Source: an uncultured Rikenellaceae bacterium (lineage in GTDB: Bacteria; Bacteroidota; Bacteroidia; Bacteroidales; Rikenellaceae). Taken from it: 64,000 nt of DNA. Positions 55,385-64,000 of this stretch are shown piece after piece. A program made the translations under genes and the position numbers. Under the pieces are notes generated by a model. That model saw nothing but the letters and a program-made list of their open reading frames with translations. It had not been told where the DNA came from and did no database searches. Location of the stretch: positions 144,304 through 208,303 of the forward strand of contig CALVFI010000001.1 of the NCBI GenBank assembly GCA_944326815.1, read 5' to 3'. The stretch's first letter is position 1. Every line of letters starts with the position of its first letter.

Positions 55385-58300
55385 CTACTCCAACTTCACG
55401 CTCAGTGCCAGACCTCGCAACTCATGCAACAGCACGTTGAGCGATTCAGGGATGCCTGCGGGCGGCAGGTTATCGCCTTTGACAATAGCCTCATAGGCCT
55501 TGGCACGGCCCATCACATCATCGGACTTGATTGTCAGAATCTCCTGCAGGATATTTGCGGCACCGAATGCCTCGAGGGCCCAAACCTCCATCTCTCCGAA
55601 ACGCTGACCTCCGAACTGAGCCTTACCTCCCAGCGGCTGCTGAGTAATGAGCGAGTACGGACCGATCGAGCGGGCATGCATCTTGTCGTCGATCATGTGA
55701 CCCAGTTTCAGCATATAGATCACACCCACGGTCGCCGGCTGATGGAACTTCTCGCCCGTACCGCCGTCGTACAGATAGGTACGTCCGCTACGCGGTACTC
55801 CGGCTTTGGCCGTATATTCGTTGATTTCATCGAGTGTCGCACCGTCGAAGATCGGGGTCGCGAATTTCAGCCCCAACTCCCGGCCTGCCCATCCGAGCAC
55901 GGTCTCGTAGATCTGCCCCAGGTTCATACGTGAAGGCACACCCAGCGGGTTCAATACGATATCGACGATCGAACCGTCCTCGAGGAACGGCATATCCTCA
56001 TCGCGCACCACCTTGGCCACGATACCTTTGTTTCCGTGACGACCGGCCATCTTGTCTCCCACCTTAAGCTTACGTTTCTTGGCGATGTAAACCTTGGCCA
56101 ACTGTATGATTCCGGCAGGCAACTCATCTCCATTGGTAATATTGTACTTCTCGCGCTTGATATGCGCATCGTACTCTTTCCACTTGATGGTATAATTATT
56201 AATCGCCTGCTCGATCAGGTAATTGATATGGTCATCGTCTGTCCACTTATCGGAACTGAGGTTCATATAATCAATCTCACCGAGCATCTTCTGAGTGAAC
56301 TTCGTACCCTTGCTGTACAATTCTGCCCCAAAATAGTCGGAAATACCCACAGTCGTTTTATCCTTGAGTATCGTCCACAGTTTTTGTACAAGCAGATCTT
56401 TGAGTGCTCCGGTTTTCGCTGCAAACTCTTCATCAAGTTTCTCAAGTTGAGCCTTTTCTGCTTGTTTACCCTTCTTCGAATCCTTATTGGCACGCGAGAA
56501 GAGGTCTCGATTAATCACCACGCCATAGAGTGACGGCTGTGCTTTGAGCGACGCATCTTTCACATCGCCGGCCTTATCTCCGAAGATGGCACGAAGCAGT
56601 TTCTCCTCGGGCGAGGGATCGCTTTCGCCTTTCGGGGTGATCTTACCGATCAGAATATCTCCCGGTTTAACGTTGGCGCCAATTCGGATGATACCATTCT
56701 CGTCCAGATCTTTCGTCGCATCTTCGCTCACGTTCGGAATATCGGCAGTCAACTCCTCGACACCGCGTTTGGTATCGCGCACCTCCATGATATATTCATC
56801 CACATGCACCGAAGTAAAGATGTCCTCGCGCACGATACGTTCCGAGATCACAATAGCATCCTCGAAGTTGTATCCTTTCCAAGGCATGAAAGCCACTTTC
56901 AGGTTACGACCGATGGCCAGTTCTCCGTTTTGAGTCGAATAACCCTCGGTCAAAATCTGACCTTTTGTCACTTTCTGACCGCTCATAACGATCGGCTTCA
57001 GTGTAATCGAGGTATTCTGGTTGGTCTTACGATAACGCGGCAGTTTGTATACCGTCACCTCCGGATCGAAACTTACCAACACTTCGTCAGGCGTACGATC
57101 ATATTTGATATGGATCTCGCTCGCATCGGCAAATACGCATTCGCCATCCTTCTCGGCAACAATCTGTATACGGCTATCCTTAATCATATCCTTCTCCAGA
57201 CCGGTACCCACGATCGGAGCCTCACAAGTTATCAGAGGTACGGCCTGGCGCATCATGTTCGAACCCATCAACGCACGGTTGGCGTCATCATGTTCGAGGA
57301 ACGGAATCAGGCTGGCCGCAATCGAAGCGATCTGGTTCGGAGCCACATCCATATAATTGACCTCCGAGGCCGTAACCGTCGGGAAGTCCGCCTCGGAACG
57401 AGCACGTATCTTATCCGGCTCCAGGAAATTGCCCTTATCATCCACCGGCACATTGGCCTGAGCAATGATGGCTCCCTCTTCCTCTTCGGCACTCAGATAT
57501 ACAATATCCTTATTGTTCAGATCGACCTGCCCATCCTTTACCGGACGGTACGGGGTCTCGATGAAGCCCATGTCACTGATCTTGGCGAATACGCACAACG
57601 AAGAGATCAGACCGATATTCGGGCCCTCCGGCGTTTCGATCGGACAAAGACGTCCGTAATGCGTATAGTGCACGTCACGTACCTCGAAACCGGCACGTTC
57701 ACGCGACAAACCACCAGGACCGAGGGCCGACAGACGACGCTTATGGGTCATCTCTGCCAATGGATTGGTCTGATCCATAAACTGCGACAACTGGTTCGTC
57801 CCGAAGAATGAATTGATTACGCTCGACAACGTCTTGGCGTTAATCAGATCCACCGGCGTGAATACTTCGTTATCCCGCACGTTCATACGCTCACGAATCG
57901 TACGTGCCATACGTACGAAACCCACACTGAACTGATTGGCCAACTGCTCGCCCACCGTACGTACACGACGGTTGCTCAAGTGATCGATATCATCCACATC
58001 GGCCTTCGAGTTGATTAGCTGAATCAGATATTTGATAATAGCGATCACATCGTCCTTCGTAAGTATCCGGATCGACGGATCAATATCCAGGCCCAATTTC
58101 TTGTTAATCCGGAATCGGCCCACTTCACCCAAATCGTACCGCTTGTCCGAGAAGAACAACTTATCGATCACGTCGCGGGCGGTCGCCTCATCTGGTGGTT
58201 CCGAATTGCGCAACTGACGATAAATGTATACTACGGCCTCTTTCTCCGAGTTGCAGGTATCCTTCTGCAGCGTATTGTATACGATCGAATAGTCCGTTCC

Positions 58301-59203
58301 GGTCTGATTATCTTTATGAAGCAGAATGCTTTTAGCACCGCTTTCGATGATTTCGTCGATATGTTCCTTCTCGAGCACCGTCTCTCGGTCGATGATAACC
58401 TCGTTACGCTCGATGGAAACTACCTCGCCGGTATCCTCATCCACGAAATCCTCCACCCATGTCTTCAAAACACGAGCCGCCAACTTACGGCCGACAGCCT
58501 TGTTGAGCGTCGATTTCGATACCTTCACCTCATCGGCCAGATCGAAAATCTCGAGAATCTGACTATCGCTCTCGAAGCCGATCGCACGCAGAAGGGTGGT
58601 TACCGGTAATTTCTTTTTACGATCGATGTATGCGTACATCACATTATTGATGTCGGTAGCAAACTCGATCCATGATCCTTTGAAAGGAATGATACGACCC
58701 GAATAAAGCTTCGTGCCGTTTGTATGCATGCTCTGTCCGAAGAATACGCCCGGCGAGCGATGCAACTGGGATACGATCACACGCTCCGCACCATTGATAA
58801 CAAAAGTACCTCGCGGAGTCATGTAAGGGATCGTCCCGAAATAAACGTCCTGTACGACGGTGTCGAAATCTTCATGTTCGGAATCCGTACAATACAGTTT
58901 AAGCTTCGCCTTAAGCGGCACGCTATAAGTCAGACCTCGCTCCAGACACTCGTCGATCGAGTAACGGGGCGGATCGATATAGTAGTCAATAAATTCCAGA
59001 ACAAAATTATTTCTGGTGTCCGTGATCGGGAAATTTTCCATGAATACCTTGTAGAGCCCTTCGTTCTTACGATTCTCGGCTGTAGTATCCAATTGGAAAA
59101 AGTCCTGGAATGATTTGAGCTGTACCTCCAGAAAATCGGGATAAGGCATCCTGTTTTTTACCGTGGAGAAGCTAATTCTTTGATTATTCGTATTTGAGGA
59201 CAT
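55385..59203 (-). CDS. rpoB: DNA-directed RNA polymerase subunit beta
   Basis: 1272 residues from ATG 59203 (a TTG three codons earlier is in frame). The rifampicin-pocket cluster near residues 470-495 reads [20 protein letters not shown] and continues LGPGG, with Asp, His and Ser at the three positions most often changed in resistant mutants, so the sequence looks rifampicin-sensitive at those sites. Active-site and C-terminal signatures ([25 protein letters not shown]) are intact. It follows rplL across a 316-nt gap with a hairpin. Confidence 0.98.
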   Translation of the reverse strand: MSSNTNNQRISFSTVKNRMPYPDFLEVQLKSFQDFFQLDTTAENRKNEGLYKVFMENFPITDTRNNFVLEFIDYYIDPPRYSIDECLERGLTYSVPLKAKLKLYCTDSEHEDFDTVVQDVYFGTIPYMTPRGTFVINGAERVIVSQLHRSPGVFFGQSMHTNGTKLYSGRIIPFKGSWIEFATDINNVMYAYIDRKKKLPVTTLLRAIGFESDSQILEIFDLADEVKVSKSTLNKAVGRKLAARVLKTWVEDFVDEDTGEVVSIERNEVIIDRETVLEKEHIDEIIESGAKSILLHKDNQTGTDYSIVYNTLQKDTCNSEKEAVVYIYRQLRNSEPPDEATARDVIDKLFFSDKRYDLGEVGRFRINKKLGLDIDPSIRILTKDDVIAIIKYLIQLINSKADVDDIDHLSNRRVRTVGEQLANQFSVGFVRMARTIRERMNVRDNEVFTPVDLINAKTLSSVINSFFGTNQLSQFMDQTNPLAEMTHKRRLSALGPGGLSRERAGFEVRDVHYTHYGRLCPIETPEGPNIGLISSLCVFAKISDMGFIETPYRPVKDGQVDLNNKDIVYLSAEEEEGAIIAQANVPVDDKGNFLEPDKIRARSEADFPTVTASEVNYMDVAPNQIASIAASLIPFLEHDDANRALMGSNMMRQAVPLITCEAPIVGTGLEKDMIKDSRIQIVAEKDGECVFADASEIHIKYDRTPDEVLVSFDPEVTVYKLPRYRKTNQNTSITLKPIVMSGQKVTKGQILTEGYSTQNGELAIGRNLKVAFMPWKGYNFEDAIVISERIVREDIFTSVHVDEYIMEVRDTKRGVEELTADIPNVSEDATKDLDENGIIRIGANVKPGDILIGKITPKGESDPSPEEKLLRAIFGDKAGDVKDASLKAQPSLYGVVINRDLFSRANKDSKKGKQAEKAQLEKLDEEFAAKTGALKDLLVQKLWTILKDKTTVGISDYFGAELYSKGTKFTQKMLGEIDYMNLSSDKWTDDDHINYLIEQAINNYTIKWKEYDAHIKREKYNITNGDELPAGIIQLAKVYIAKKRKLKVGDKMAGRHGNKGIVAKVVRDEDMPFLEDGSIVDIVLNPLGVPSRMNLGQIYETVLGWAGRELGLKFATPIFDGATLDEINEYTAKAGVPRSGRTYLYDGGTGEKFHQPATVGVIYMLKLGHMIDDKMHARSIGPYSLITQQPLGGKAQFGGQRFGEMEVWALEAFGAANILQEILTIKSDDVMGRAKAYEAIVKGDNLPPAGIPESLNVLLHELRGLALSVKLE

Positions 59204-59519
59204 CGTATCCAAAATGAATTAATGTTGAAGTGACGGTGACTTCTTGGGTTCTCTGGCCCCCGGCCAAATTGGTTCCCGGCTCATTCTGCATCCGGGATGG
59301 AAGATCGCGTATCCACCGCGACACACCGTAATTCTTGTTGCAAACACTCTATCTTACTCGAAAAAGCAGTCTTTTTCTACCTAAAGGTTCTCCTAATCAA
59401 ACCGAATAAATGACAACAAGACTTCCGGTCTTTGATATGGTTCCCGCTGTTAGACGAGAAAAGGTATAGAGTCTATGCAACATAGACTCTACACCCGGTA
59501 TTTCTGAAATCAGTATGTA
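59204..59519. other. rplL-rpoB intergenic region
   Basis: Untranslated 316 nt between rplL and rpoB with no ORF I would support. It holds the 11-bp hairpin described separately near the rplL end. I find no TAnnTTTG box oriented toward rpoB. Such a gap commonly carries attenuation or RNA-processing signals that make L12 in excess of polymerase; that role here is inferred. Confidence 0.6.
59467..59491 (-). terminator. Hairpin between rplL and rpoB (candidate attenuator)
   Basis: TAGAGTCTATG (59467-59477) pairs perfectly with CATAGACTCTA (59481-59491), loop CAA. On the minus strand TATACCTTTTC follows, a weak T-run, so partial termination or processing is more likely than a full stop. Confidence 0.55.
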
Positions 59520-59897
59520 CTACTTAACTTCAACCTCAGCGCCTGCTTCTTCGAGTTGAGCCTTGATCGATTCAGCCTCTTCTTTAGCTACGCCTTCTTT
59601 GATAGCTTTCGGAGCACCGTCAACGATATCCTTAGCCTCTTTCAGTCCGAGACCGGTGATATCCTTAACTGCCTTTACAACCTGAAGTTTAGCCTGACCA
59701 GCTGCTTTCAGGATTACATCGAACGAAGTTTTTTCCTCAGCGGCGGCAGCACCACCTGCGGCGGGAGCTGCGGCTACTGCAACAGCAGCGGCTGCGGGTT
59801 CGATACCATACTCTTCTTTCAGGATATTAGCCAATTCGCTAACTTCTTTAACTGTCAAGTTTACCAACTCCTCAGCTAATTTTTTTACATCTGCCAT
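59520..59897 (-). CDS. rplL: Ribosomal protein bL12 (L7/L12)
   Basis: 125 residues, classic size. N-terminal dimerisation helices ([26 protein letters not shown]), an Ala/Gly-rich flexible hinge ([19 protein letters not shown], about 35-53) and the C-terminal domain with KTSFDVIL and [21 protein letters not shown] sequence that contacts translation factors. Follows rplJ after 80 nt. Its own ATG is clear and the hairpin before rpoB lies about 30 nt after its stop. Confidence 0.98.
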   Translation of the reverse strand: MADVKKLAEELVNLTVKEVSELANILKEEYGIEPAAAAVAVAAAPAAGGAAAAEEKTSFDVILKAAGQAKLQVVKAVKDITGLGLKEAKDIVDGAPKAIKEGVAKEEAESIKAQLEEAGAEVEVK

Positions 59898-59977
59898 CGT
59901 TATAGATTTTTTTAAATGTTTTACAAAAAAGTTTGTTTAGTTTGTTGCGGAGACACGCATTCTTGGCAAATAAAGAA

Positions 59978-60502
59978 TTATGCTCCTCTCTCTTCGAGTG
60001 CTTTTACGACGCCAGCAATCTTCTGTCCGGCCGAACCCTGAAGAGCGGAAATAACGTTCTTCGCAGGGGACTGCAGCAGCATGATGATATCGCCGACAAG
60101 CTCCTCTTTGCTTTTGATATTGACCAACTCCGAGAGCATGTTATCACCCACATACAGGCACTCCTCTACATAAGCTGCTTTGAGAATCGGCTTCGGGCTG
60201 TTTTCCCGGAACTTCTTGATCAACACAGCAGGAGCTTTCCCCGTATGAGAGAACATAACAGACGAAGAGCCTTTCAATACACCGGCTAACTGAGCATCCA
60301 CCTCTCCATTCTTCTCCAATGCTTTCTCGAAAAGGGTGTTCTTCACCACTACGAGACTGATCTGCTGCTCGAAGCACATACGACGCAATTTCGCCGTCTG
60401 TTCTGCATTCAGATCGGAAATATCGGTAATATAGAAATGAGGGTATGCCTTGAGCTGCTCGGCCAAGCTATTGATAATAGTTGTTTTTTCTTCCCTTGTC
60501 AT
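59978..60502 (-). CDS. rplJ: Ribosomal protein uL10
   Basis: 174 residues. MTREEKTTIINSLAEQLKAY is the usual start, the central rRNA-binding part has RRMCFEQQISLVVVKNTLFEKAL, and the C-terminal helix that binds L12 dimers ends the protein. It begins only 11 nt after rplA, leaving no room for a long autoregulatory leader like that in E. coli rplJ. rplL follows at 80 nt. Confidence 0.95.
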   Translation of the reverse strand: MTREEKTTIINSLAEQLKAYPHFYITDISDLNAEQTAKLRRMCFEQQISLVVVKNTLFEKALEKNGEVDAQLAGVLKGSSSVMFSHTGKAPAVLIKKFRENSPKPILKAAYVEECLYVGDNMLSELVNIKSKEELVGDIIMLLQSPAKNVISALQGSAGQKIAGVVKALEERGA

Positions 60503-60513
60503 CGTTTTCGAAT

Positions 60514-61212
60514 TTATTTGGTTTCAACCGATTTGGGATCTACCTGCAAGCCGGGGCTCATAGTCGATGAGAGATAAATACTTATCATGTAAGTACCTTT
60601 GGATGTAGTCGGTTTCAGCTTCTGGATCATGCCGATGAACTCTTTCGCATTCTCTTCGATCTGCTGAGGAGTGAACGACACTTTACCGATCGACGAATGA
60701 ACAATACCGAATTTGTCCACCTTGAAATCGATCTTACCGGCTTTGACCTCTGTAACGGCCTTGCCTACTTCCATTGTAACCGTACCCGTTTTGGGGTTCG
60801 GCATCAGACCGCGCGGACCGAGAATACGTCCCAGCGCTCCGACCTTACCCATTACGTTAGGAGTGGTGATGATCACATCAACGTCGGTCCAACCGCCCTT
60901 GATCTTCTCGATATATTCATCCAACCCTACGTAATCGGCTCCCGCTTCTTTGGCTTCAGTCTCCTTATCGGGAGTGCAAAGCACCAACACACGGGTCTGT
61001 TTTCCCGTACCATGAGGCAGGGTAACAACGCCCCTGACCATCTGGTTCGCTTTTCTGGGATCCACGCCCAGGCGCACGTCTACGTCCACGGAAGCATCGA
61101 ATTTCGTAAAGGTAATCTCCTTCAGAAGAGCCGCCGCTTCGCTCAACTTGTACACCTTCGAGGGTTCCACCTTGGCGAGAGCTATTTTTTGATTTTTGGT
61201 CAGCTTACTCAT
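60514..61212 (-). CDS. rplA: Ribosomal protein uL1
   Basis: 232 residues. Key segments are [33 protein letters not shown], and [15 protein letters not shown], the L1 signature. L1 forms the stalk by the E site and often represses its own operon by binding mRNA. It lies 21 nt after rplK and 11 nt before rplJ. Confidence 0.97.
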   Translation of the reverse strand: MSKLTKNQKIALAKVEPSKVYKLSEAAALLKEITFTKFDASVDVDVRLGVDPRKANQMVRGVVTLPHGTGKQTRVLVLCTPDKETEAKEAGADYVGLDEYIEKIKGGWTDVDVIITTPNVMGKVGALGRILGPRGLMPNPKTGTVTMEVGKAVTEVKAGKIDFKVDKFGIVHSSIGKVSFTPQQIEENAKEFIGMIQKLKPTTSKGTYMISIYLSSTMSPGLQVDPKSVETK

Positions 61213-61233
61213 TTTTTGTCCGTAATTTTAACA

Positions 61234-61674
61234 TTACAACTTAGGAAATTCACCAACGACATTGATACCCATGCTACGTGCCGTACCGGCGACCATCCGC
61301 ATAGCAGACTCAATCGTGAAGCAGTTCATATCAGGCATCTTATCCTGAGCGATGGCTTTCACCTGATCCCACGTCACCTGACCGATTTTCGAACGGTTCG
61401 GCTCTGCGGAACCCGATTTGATACCGGCCGCTTCCTTGAGCTGTATGGCTACAGGTGGCTGTTTGACTACAAAGTCAAACGACTTGTCGCTGTATACGGT
61501 AATGATTACGGGCAACACTTTGCCGGCCTTGTCCTGTGTCCTTGCATTGAACTGCTTACAGAAGTCCATGATGTTGACACCCTTGGAACCGAGGGCAGGC
61601 CCTACGGGAGGCGAAGGATTGGCGGCACCACCTTTGATCTGCAGTTTAATAAACGCAGCAATCTCTTTTGCCAT
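61234..61674 (-). CDS. rplK: Ribosomal protein uL11
   Basis: 146 residues. The proline-rich N-terminal segment [20 protein letters not shown] and the C-terminal rRNA-binding domain ending GINVVGEF are diagnostic. L11 sits at the GTPase centre and is the site of thiostrepton action. It follows nusG after 17 nt and precedes rplA. Confidence 0.97.
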   Translation of the reverse strand: MAKEIAAFIKLQIKGGAANPSPPVGPALGSKGVNIMDFCKQFNARTQDKAGKVLPVIITVYSDKSFDFVVKQPPVAIQLKEAAGIKSGSAEPNRSKIGQVTWDQVKAIAQDKMPDMNCFTIESAMRMVAGTARSMGINVVGEFPKL

Positions 61675-61691
61675 AATTTTCCTTTCGTTAA

Positions 61692-62255
61692 TTATTCTTT
61701 TTCAACTTGCATGAAGCTCAACTCCATTGGAGTCTTGCGCCCGAATATCTTCACGGAAACCGTCAACTTCTTTCTTTCGTTATCCACGGCCTCAATGGTA
61801 CCCTCAAAACTCGAGAACGGACCATCGGTAACTTTGACCGTCTCTCCAACAAAGAAAGGAACCTCGTTTTCCTCTTCGCTAACGCTCATTTCGTCGACAC
61901 GACCAAGAATACGGCTTACCTCTTGAGGACGTAGAGGTGTCGCCTGCATCTGTTTACTGGCCTCTTTGGTGTCGCCGAGGAAGCCGAGCACATTAGGGAC
62001 ATTACGAAGAATATACGGGATTTCTCCTACAAACGCAGCCTCAACCAATACATATCCGGGATACGAAACCTTCTCCTTGCTGATCTTCTTGCCGTTCCGA
62101 ATCGAATAGACTTTCTCGGTAGGAATCAGCACCTGCGAAACGTACTCCTCCAGGTGACGATGCCGAATCTCTGATTCGATATACTCCTTCACCTTTTTTT
62201 CTTTTCCGCCGATGGCACGTACCACATACCACTGCTTCTGCTCTTTCTCGCTCAT
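61692..62255 (-). CDS. nusG: Transcription elongation factor NusG
   Basis: 187 residues. NGN domain ([21 protein letters not shown]) contacts RNA polymerase, with YPGYVLVEA, and the C-terminal KOW domain has [19 protein letters not shown] and ends near [14 protein letters not shown]. The insertion size is normal, so this is the housekeeping paralogue rather than an RfaH/UpxY-type protein. It lies between secE (17 nt) and rplK (17 nt). Confidence 0.97.
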   Translation of the reverse strand: MSEKEQKQWYVVRAIGGKEKKVKEYIESEIRHRHLEEYVSQVLIPTEKVYSIRNGKKISKEKVSYPGYVLVEAAFVGEIPYILRNVPNVLGFLGDTKEASKQMQATPLRPQEVSRILGRVDEMSVSEEENEVPFFVGETVKVTDGPFSSFEGTIEAVDNERKKLTVSVKIFGRKTPMELSFMQVEKE

Positions 62256-62272
62256 TGCCTTAAATTAATGAA

Positions 62273-62464
62273 TTAGTAGAGCAAACCGTATATGAATTTC
62301 ATGAGGTTCTCAAAGACCAGGTCCATGCACAGGATGACCACGGCGAACAGAAGGGAAGCAACCATAACAACGATCGCCGAGTTCTGCAGTTCACTGATAG
62401 TGGGCCACGTGACTTTTTGAACAAGCTCCGCGTAAGAGTTTTTAACGTAATTTACTATTCTCAT
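62273..62464 (-). CDS. secE: Preprotein translocase subunit SecE
   Basis: 63 residues from ATG 62464, the usual short SecE with one amphipathic helix (VKNSYAELVQKVTWPTISEL) and one TM helix (AIVVMVASLLFAVVILCMDLVFE). The frame stays open upstream to 62509, but that would run into the tRNA-Trp gene, so the internal ATG is right. Only 12 nt separate the start codon from the mature tRNA-Trp 3' end. It forms SecYEG with subunits elsewhere. Confidence 0.95.
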   Translation of the reverse strand: MRIVNYVKNSYAELVQKVTWPTISELQNSAIVVMVASLLFAVVILCMDLVFENLMKFIYGLLY

Positions 62465-62476
62465 AGCATTGTAATT

Positions 62477-62550
62477 TGGCACGAGTGGAGAGATTCGAAC
62501 TCCCATCAACGGTTTTGGAGACCGCTATTCTACCCTTGAACTACACTCGT
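62477..62550 (-). tRNA. tRNA-Trp (CCA)
   Basis: Cloverleaf on the minus strand: acceptor ACGAGTG/CACTCGT, anticodon arm CGGTCTCCAAAACCG with anticodon CCA, and T-arm GGGAGTTCGAATCTCTC. CCA is encoded at the 3' end (62477-62479), unlike the tRNA-Gly and tRNA-Tyr here. Confidence 0.95.
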
Positions 62551-62593
62551 AAAAAAGAAGGGGAACTTTCCGCAGAGCTTCCGGCTCCCCTTC
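62551..62593 (-). terminator. Terminator downstream of tuf
   Basis: On the minus strand stem GAAGGGGA with TCCCCTTC (62586-62593 pairing 62557-62564), large inner loop, then TTTTTT (62556-62551) directly before the tRNA-Trp. Stops or reduces read-through from tuf into tRNA-Trp/secE. Confidence 0.7.
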
Positions 62594-62624
62594 GGTATGA
62601 ACATACCCGGCTATGCCGAGAGTA

Positions 62625-63809
62625 TTATTCGATGATTTCGGTGATCTGACCAGCACCTACCGTACGGCCACCCTCGCGGATTGCGAAGCGGAGACCTACG
62701 TTCAGAGCCACAGCGTAGATCAACTCTACGGTGATCGTTACGTTATCACCCGGCATTACCATATCAACGCCTTCGGGCAACTGAACCTCACCGGTAACGT
62801 CCATCGTACGGATATAGAACTGAGGACGATACTTGTTGTGGAACGGAGTGTGACGGCCACCCTCCTCTTTCTTCAGGATATAAACCTCTGCTTTGAATTT
62901 GGTGTGAGGTTTGATCGAGCCCGGTTTGCAGACTACCATACCGCGTTTTACATCTTTCTTGTCGATACCACGCATCAGCAGACCTACGTTATCACCTGCT
63001 TCACCTTCGTCGAGCAATTTGCGGAACATCTCCACACCCGTACAAGTCGAAGTCAAGGTCTCGCCGATACCGATAATCTCTACCGGATCACCTACGTGGA
63101 TCACACCCGTTTCGATACGACCCGTAAGCACCGTACCACGACCAGTGATCGAGAATACATCCTCAACAGGCATCAAGAACGGTTTCTCATTGTCACGAGC
63201 AGGAATCGGAATATAGCTATCCACTGCATCCATCAACTCGATGATCTTCTCTTCCCATTTCGGCTCACCATTCAAAGCGCCCAGAGCAGAACCACGAATG
63301 ATGGGAGCATTGTCTCCATCAAAATTATATTTGTTGAGCAGGTCACGAACCTCCATCTCAACCAAGTCGAGCATCTCAGGATCGTCCACCATGTCGCACT
63401 TGTTCAAGAACACCACGATACGCGGTACGTTTACCTGACGAGCAAGCAGCACGTGTTCGTTGGTCTGAGGCATCGGACCGTCAGTAGCAGCAACCACCAA
63501 GATGGCACCATCCATCTGTGCGGCACCCGTTACCATGTTCTTCACATAGTCAGCGTGCCCCGGGCAGTCCACGTGTGCATAGTGACGATTGGCCGTCTGG
63601 TACTCTACGTGAGCCGTGTTGATCGTAATACCACGCTCTTTTTCCTCAGGTGCGTTATCGATCGAGTCGAAAGAACGAAGCTCTGAAAGACCCTGTTTTG
63701 CGAGTACAGTGGTAATTGCAGCGGTAAGGGTAGTTTTACCGTGGTCTACGTGTCCGATAGTACCGATGTTCACGTGCGGTTTGGACCTGTCAAATTTCTC
63801 TTTTGCCAT
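62625..63809 (-). CDS. tuf: Elongation factor Tu
   Basis: 394 residues from ATG 63809 ([20 protein letters not shown]). G1 [11 protein letters not shown]3 DCPGHADYV and G4 NKCDMVD are intact. Delivers aminoacyl-tRNA to the ribosome. An in-frame stretch to 63932 passes through tRNA-like sequence and is not coding. Bounded downstream by a terminator ahead of tRNA-Trp and preceded by tRNA-Gly. Confidence 0.98.
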   Translation of the reverse strand: MAKEKFDRSKPHVNIGTIGHVDHGKTTLTAAITTVLAKQGLSELRSFDSIDNAPEEKERGITINTAHVEYQTANRHYAHVDCPGHADYVKNMVTGAAQMDGAILVVAATDGPMPQTNEHVLLARQVNVPRIVVFLNKCDMVDDPEMLDLVEMEVRDLLNKYNFDGDNAPIIRGSALGALNGEPKWEEKIIELMDAVDSYIPIPARDNEKPFLMPVEDVFSITGRGTVLTGRIETGVIHVGDPVEIIGIGETLTSTCTGVEMFRKLLDEGEAGDNVGLLMRGIDKKDVKRGMVVCKPGSIKPHTKFKAEVYILKKEEGGRHTPFHNKYRPQFYIRTMDVTGEVQLPEGVDMVMPGDNVTITVELIYAVALNVGLRFAIREGGRTVGAGQITEIIE

Positions 63810-63874
63810 AATCTGAATGTTATTTAGAATTAATCTGTCTAAATTATATATCGTTCGTCGCTTATATTCAGTTG

Positions 63875-63947
63875 AGCGGAAGACGAGGCTCAAACTCGCG
63901 ACCCTCAGCTTGGAAGGCTGATGCTCTATCAACTGAGCTACTTCCGC
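63875..63947 (-). tRNA. tRNA-Gly (TCC)
   Basis: Cloverleaf with acceptor GCGGAAG/CTTCCGC, D-arm GCTCAGTTGATAGAGC, anticodon arm CAGCCTTCCAAGCTG (anticodon TCC) and T-arm CGCGAGTTTGAGCCTCG. CCA is not encoded; the discriminator is T. Confidence 0.94.
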
Positions 63948-63957
63948 TTATGTTGTG

Positions 63958-64000
63958 TGGGAGAAGATGGATTCGAACCACCGAAGACATACGTCAGCAG
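63958..64000 (-). tRNA. tRNA-Tyr, 3' part (runs off right edge)
   Basis: T-arm GGTGGTTCGAATCCATC and acceptor 3' strand TTCTCCC with discriminator A are visible, preceded by a long variable arm CTGACGTATGTCTTCG, typical of Bacteroidota tRNA-Tyr. The anticodon lies outside the window, so the isotype rests on the variable arm; CCA is not encoded. Confidence 0.75.

Noticed and set aside
62465..62509. Longer SecE with 15 extra residues
   Set aside because: The extension would be encoded inside tRNA-Trp.
1..64000. Insertion sequences, prophage, CRISPR array, restriction or toxin-antitoxin system
   Set aside because: No transposase, integrase, regular repeat-spacer pattern, Cas, methylase or paired toxin genes were recognised in any frame.

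Overview
The window reads as ordinary chromosome of a gut-type anaerobic member of the Bacteroidota, most like Rikenellaceae/Alistipes (genus is inference from protein flavour and gene order, not a database match). Signs are: many promoters of the Bacteroidota type (TTTG about 19 nt before TAnnTTTG), weak or absent Shine-Dalgarno sequences, PorX, a DUF4270 lipoprotein, DUF3098, a tiny COX24-like basic protein, a single-chain pyruvate:ferredoxin oxidoreductase, and the order tRNA-Tyr/tRNA-Gly/tuf/tRNA-Trp/secE/nusG/rplKAJL/rpoBC. I see no insertion sequence, prophage, integrase, CRISPR array or clear genomic island.

Layout. 1-7.1 kb: 5' part of ileS, gcvT, a NhaD-type antiporter, rpmH, a PASTA-only membrane protein, rluD and ndk. 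7.2-18.2 kb (minus strand): topA, a DUF4270 lipoprotein and a short glycogen-synthase-like protein; then a compact cluster yfhO-like, ftsX, DUF3098, uppP, truB, queA (envelope, cell division and tRNA modification). 18.3-27 kb: a polyprenyl diphosphate synthase, then a minus-strand envelope cluster running coaX, outer-membrane protein, TPR protein, lptC and CNNM/CorC protein, followed by ppiD with its own promoter. 27-32.4 kb: mfd, RNase G, a 30-residue basic protein and HU. 32.8-43.8 kb: porX and tsaE, an exported EEP-family protein with an S9 peptidase lipoprotein, a NUDIX protein head to head with pyrE, a START-like protein, argS, a small exported YD-repeat protein and dusB. 43.9-51 kb: pyruvate:ferredoxin oxidoreductase, a monofunctional transglycosylase and a tandem M16 peptidase pair. 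51-64 kb: rpoC, rpoB, rplL, rplJ, rplA, rplK, nusG, secE, tRNA-Trp, tuf, tRNA-Gly and part of tRNA-Tyr.

How it fits together: most genes serve translation and transcription (tRNA charging and modification, ribosomal proteins, RNA polymerase, Mfd, RNase G), cell-envelope construction (UppP, LptC, PpiD, FtsX, transglycosylase, polyprenyl synthase, PASTA protein) and anaerobic central metabolism (PFOR, GcvT, PyrE). No large novel system is evident. The more open questions are small: a glycogen-synthase-like protein that has lost its substrate loop and C-terminal half, an uncharacterised outer-membrane protein/TPR pair beside lptC, a 30-residue COX24-like protein, a secE start codon only 12 nt from a tRNA 3' end, and the control of the rplL-rpoB junction. 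Most ORFs begin at ATG; where an earlier GTG or TTG merely extends a frame through a promoter, a tRNA or a neighbouring gene I chose the internal ATG and say so.
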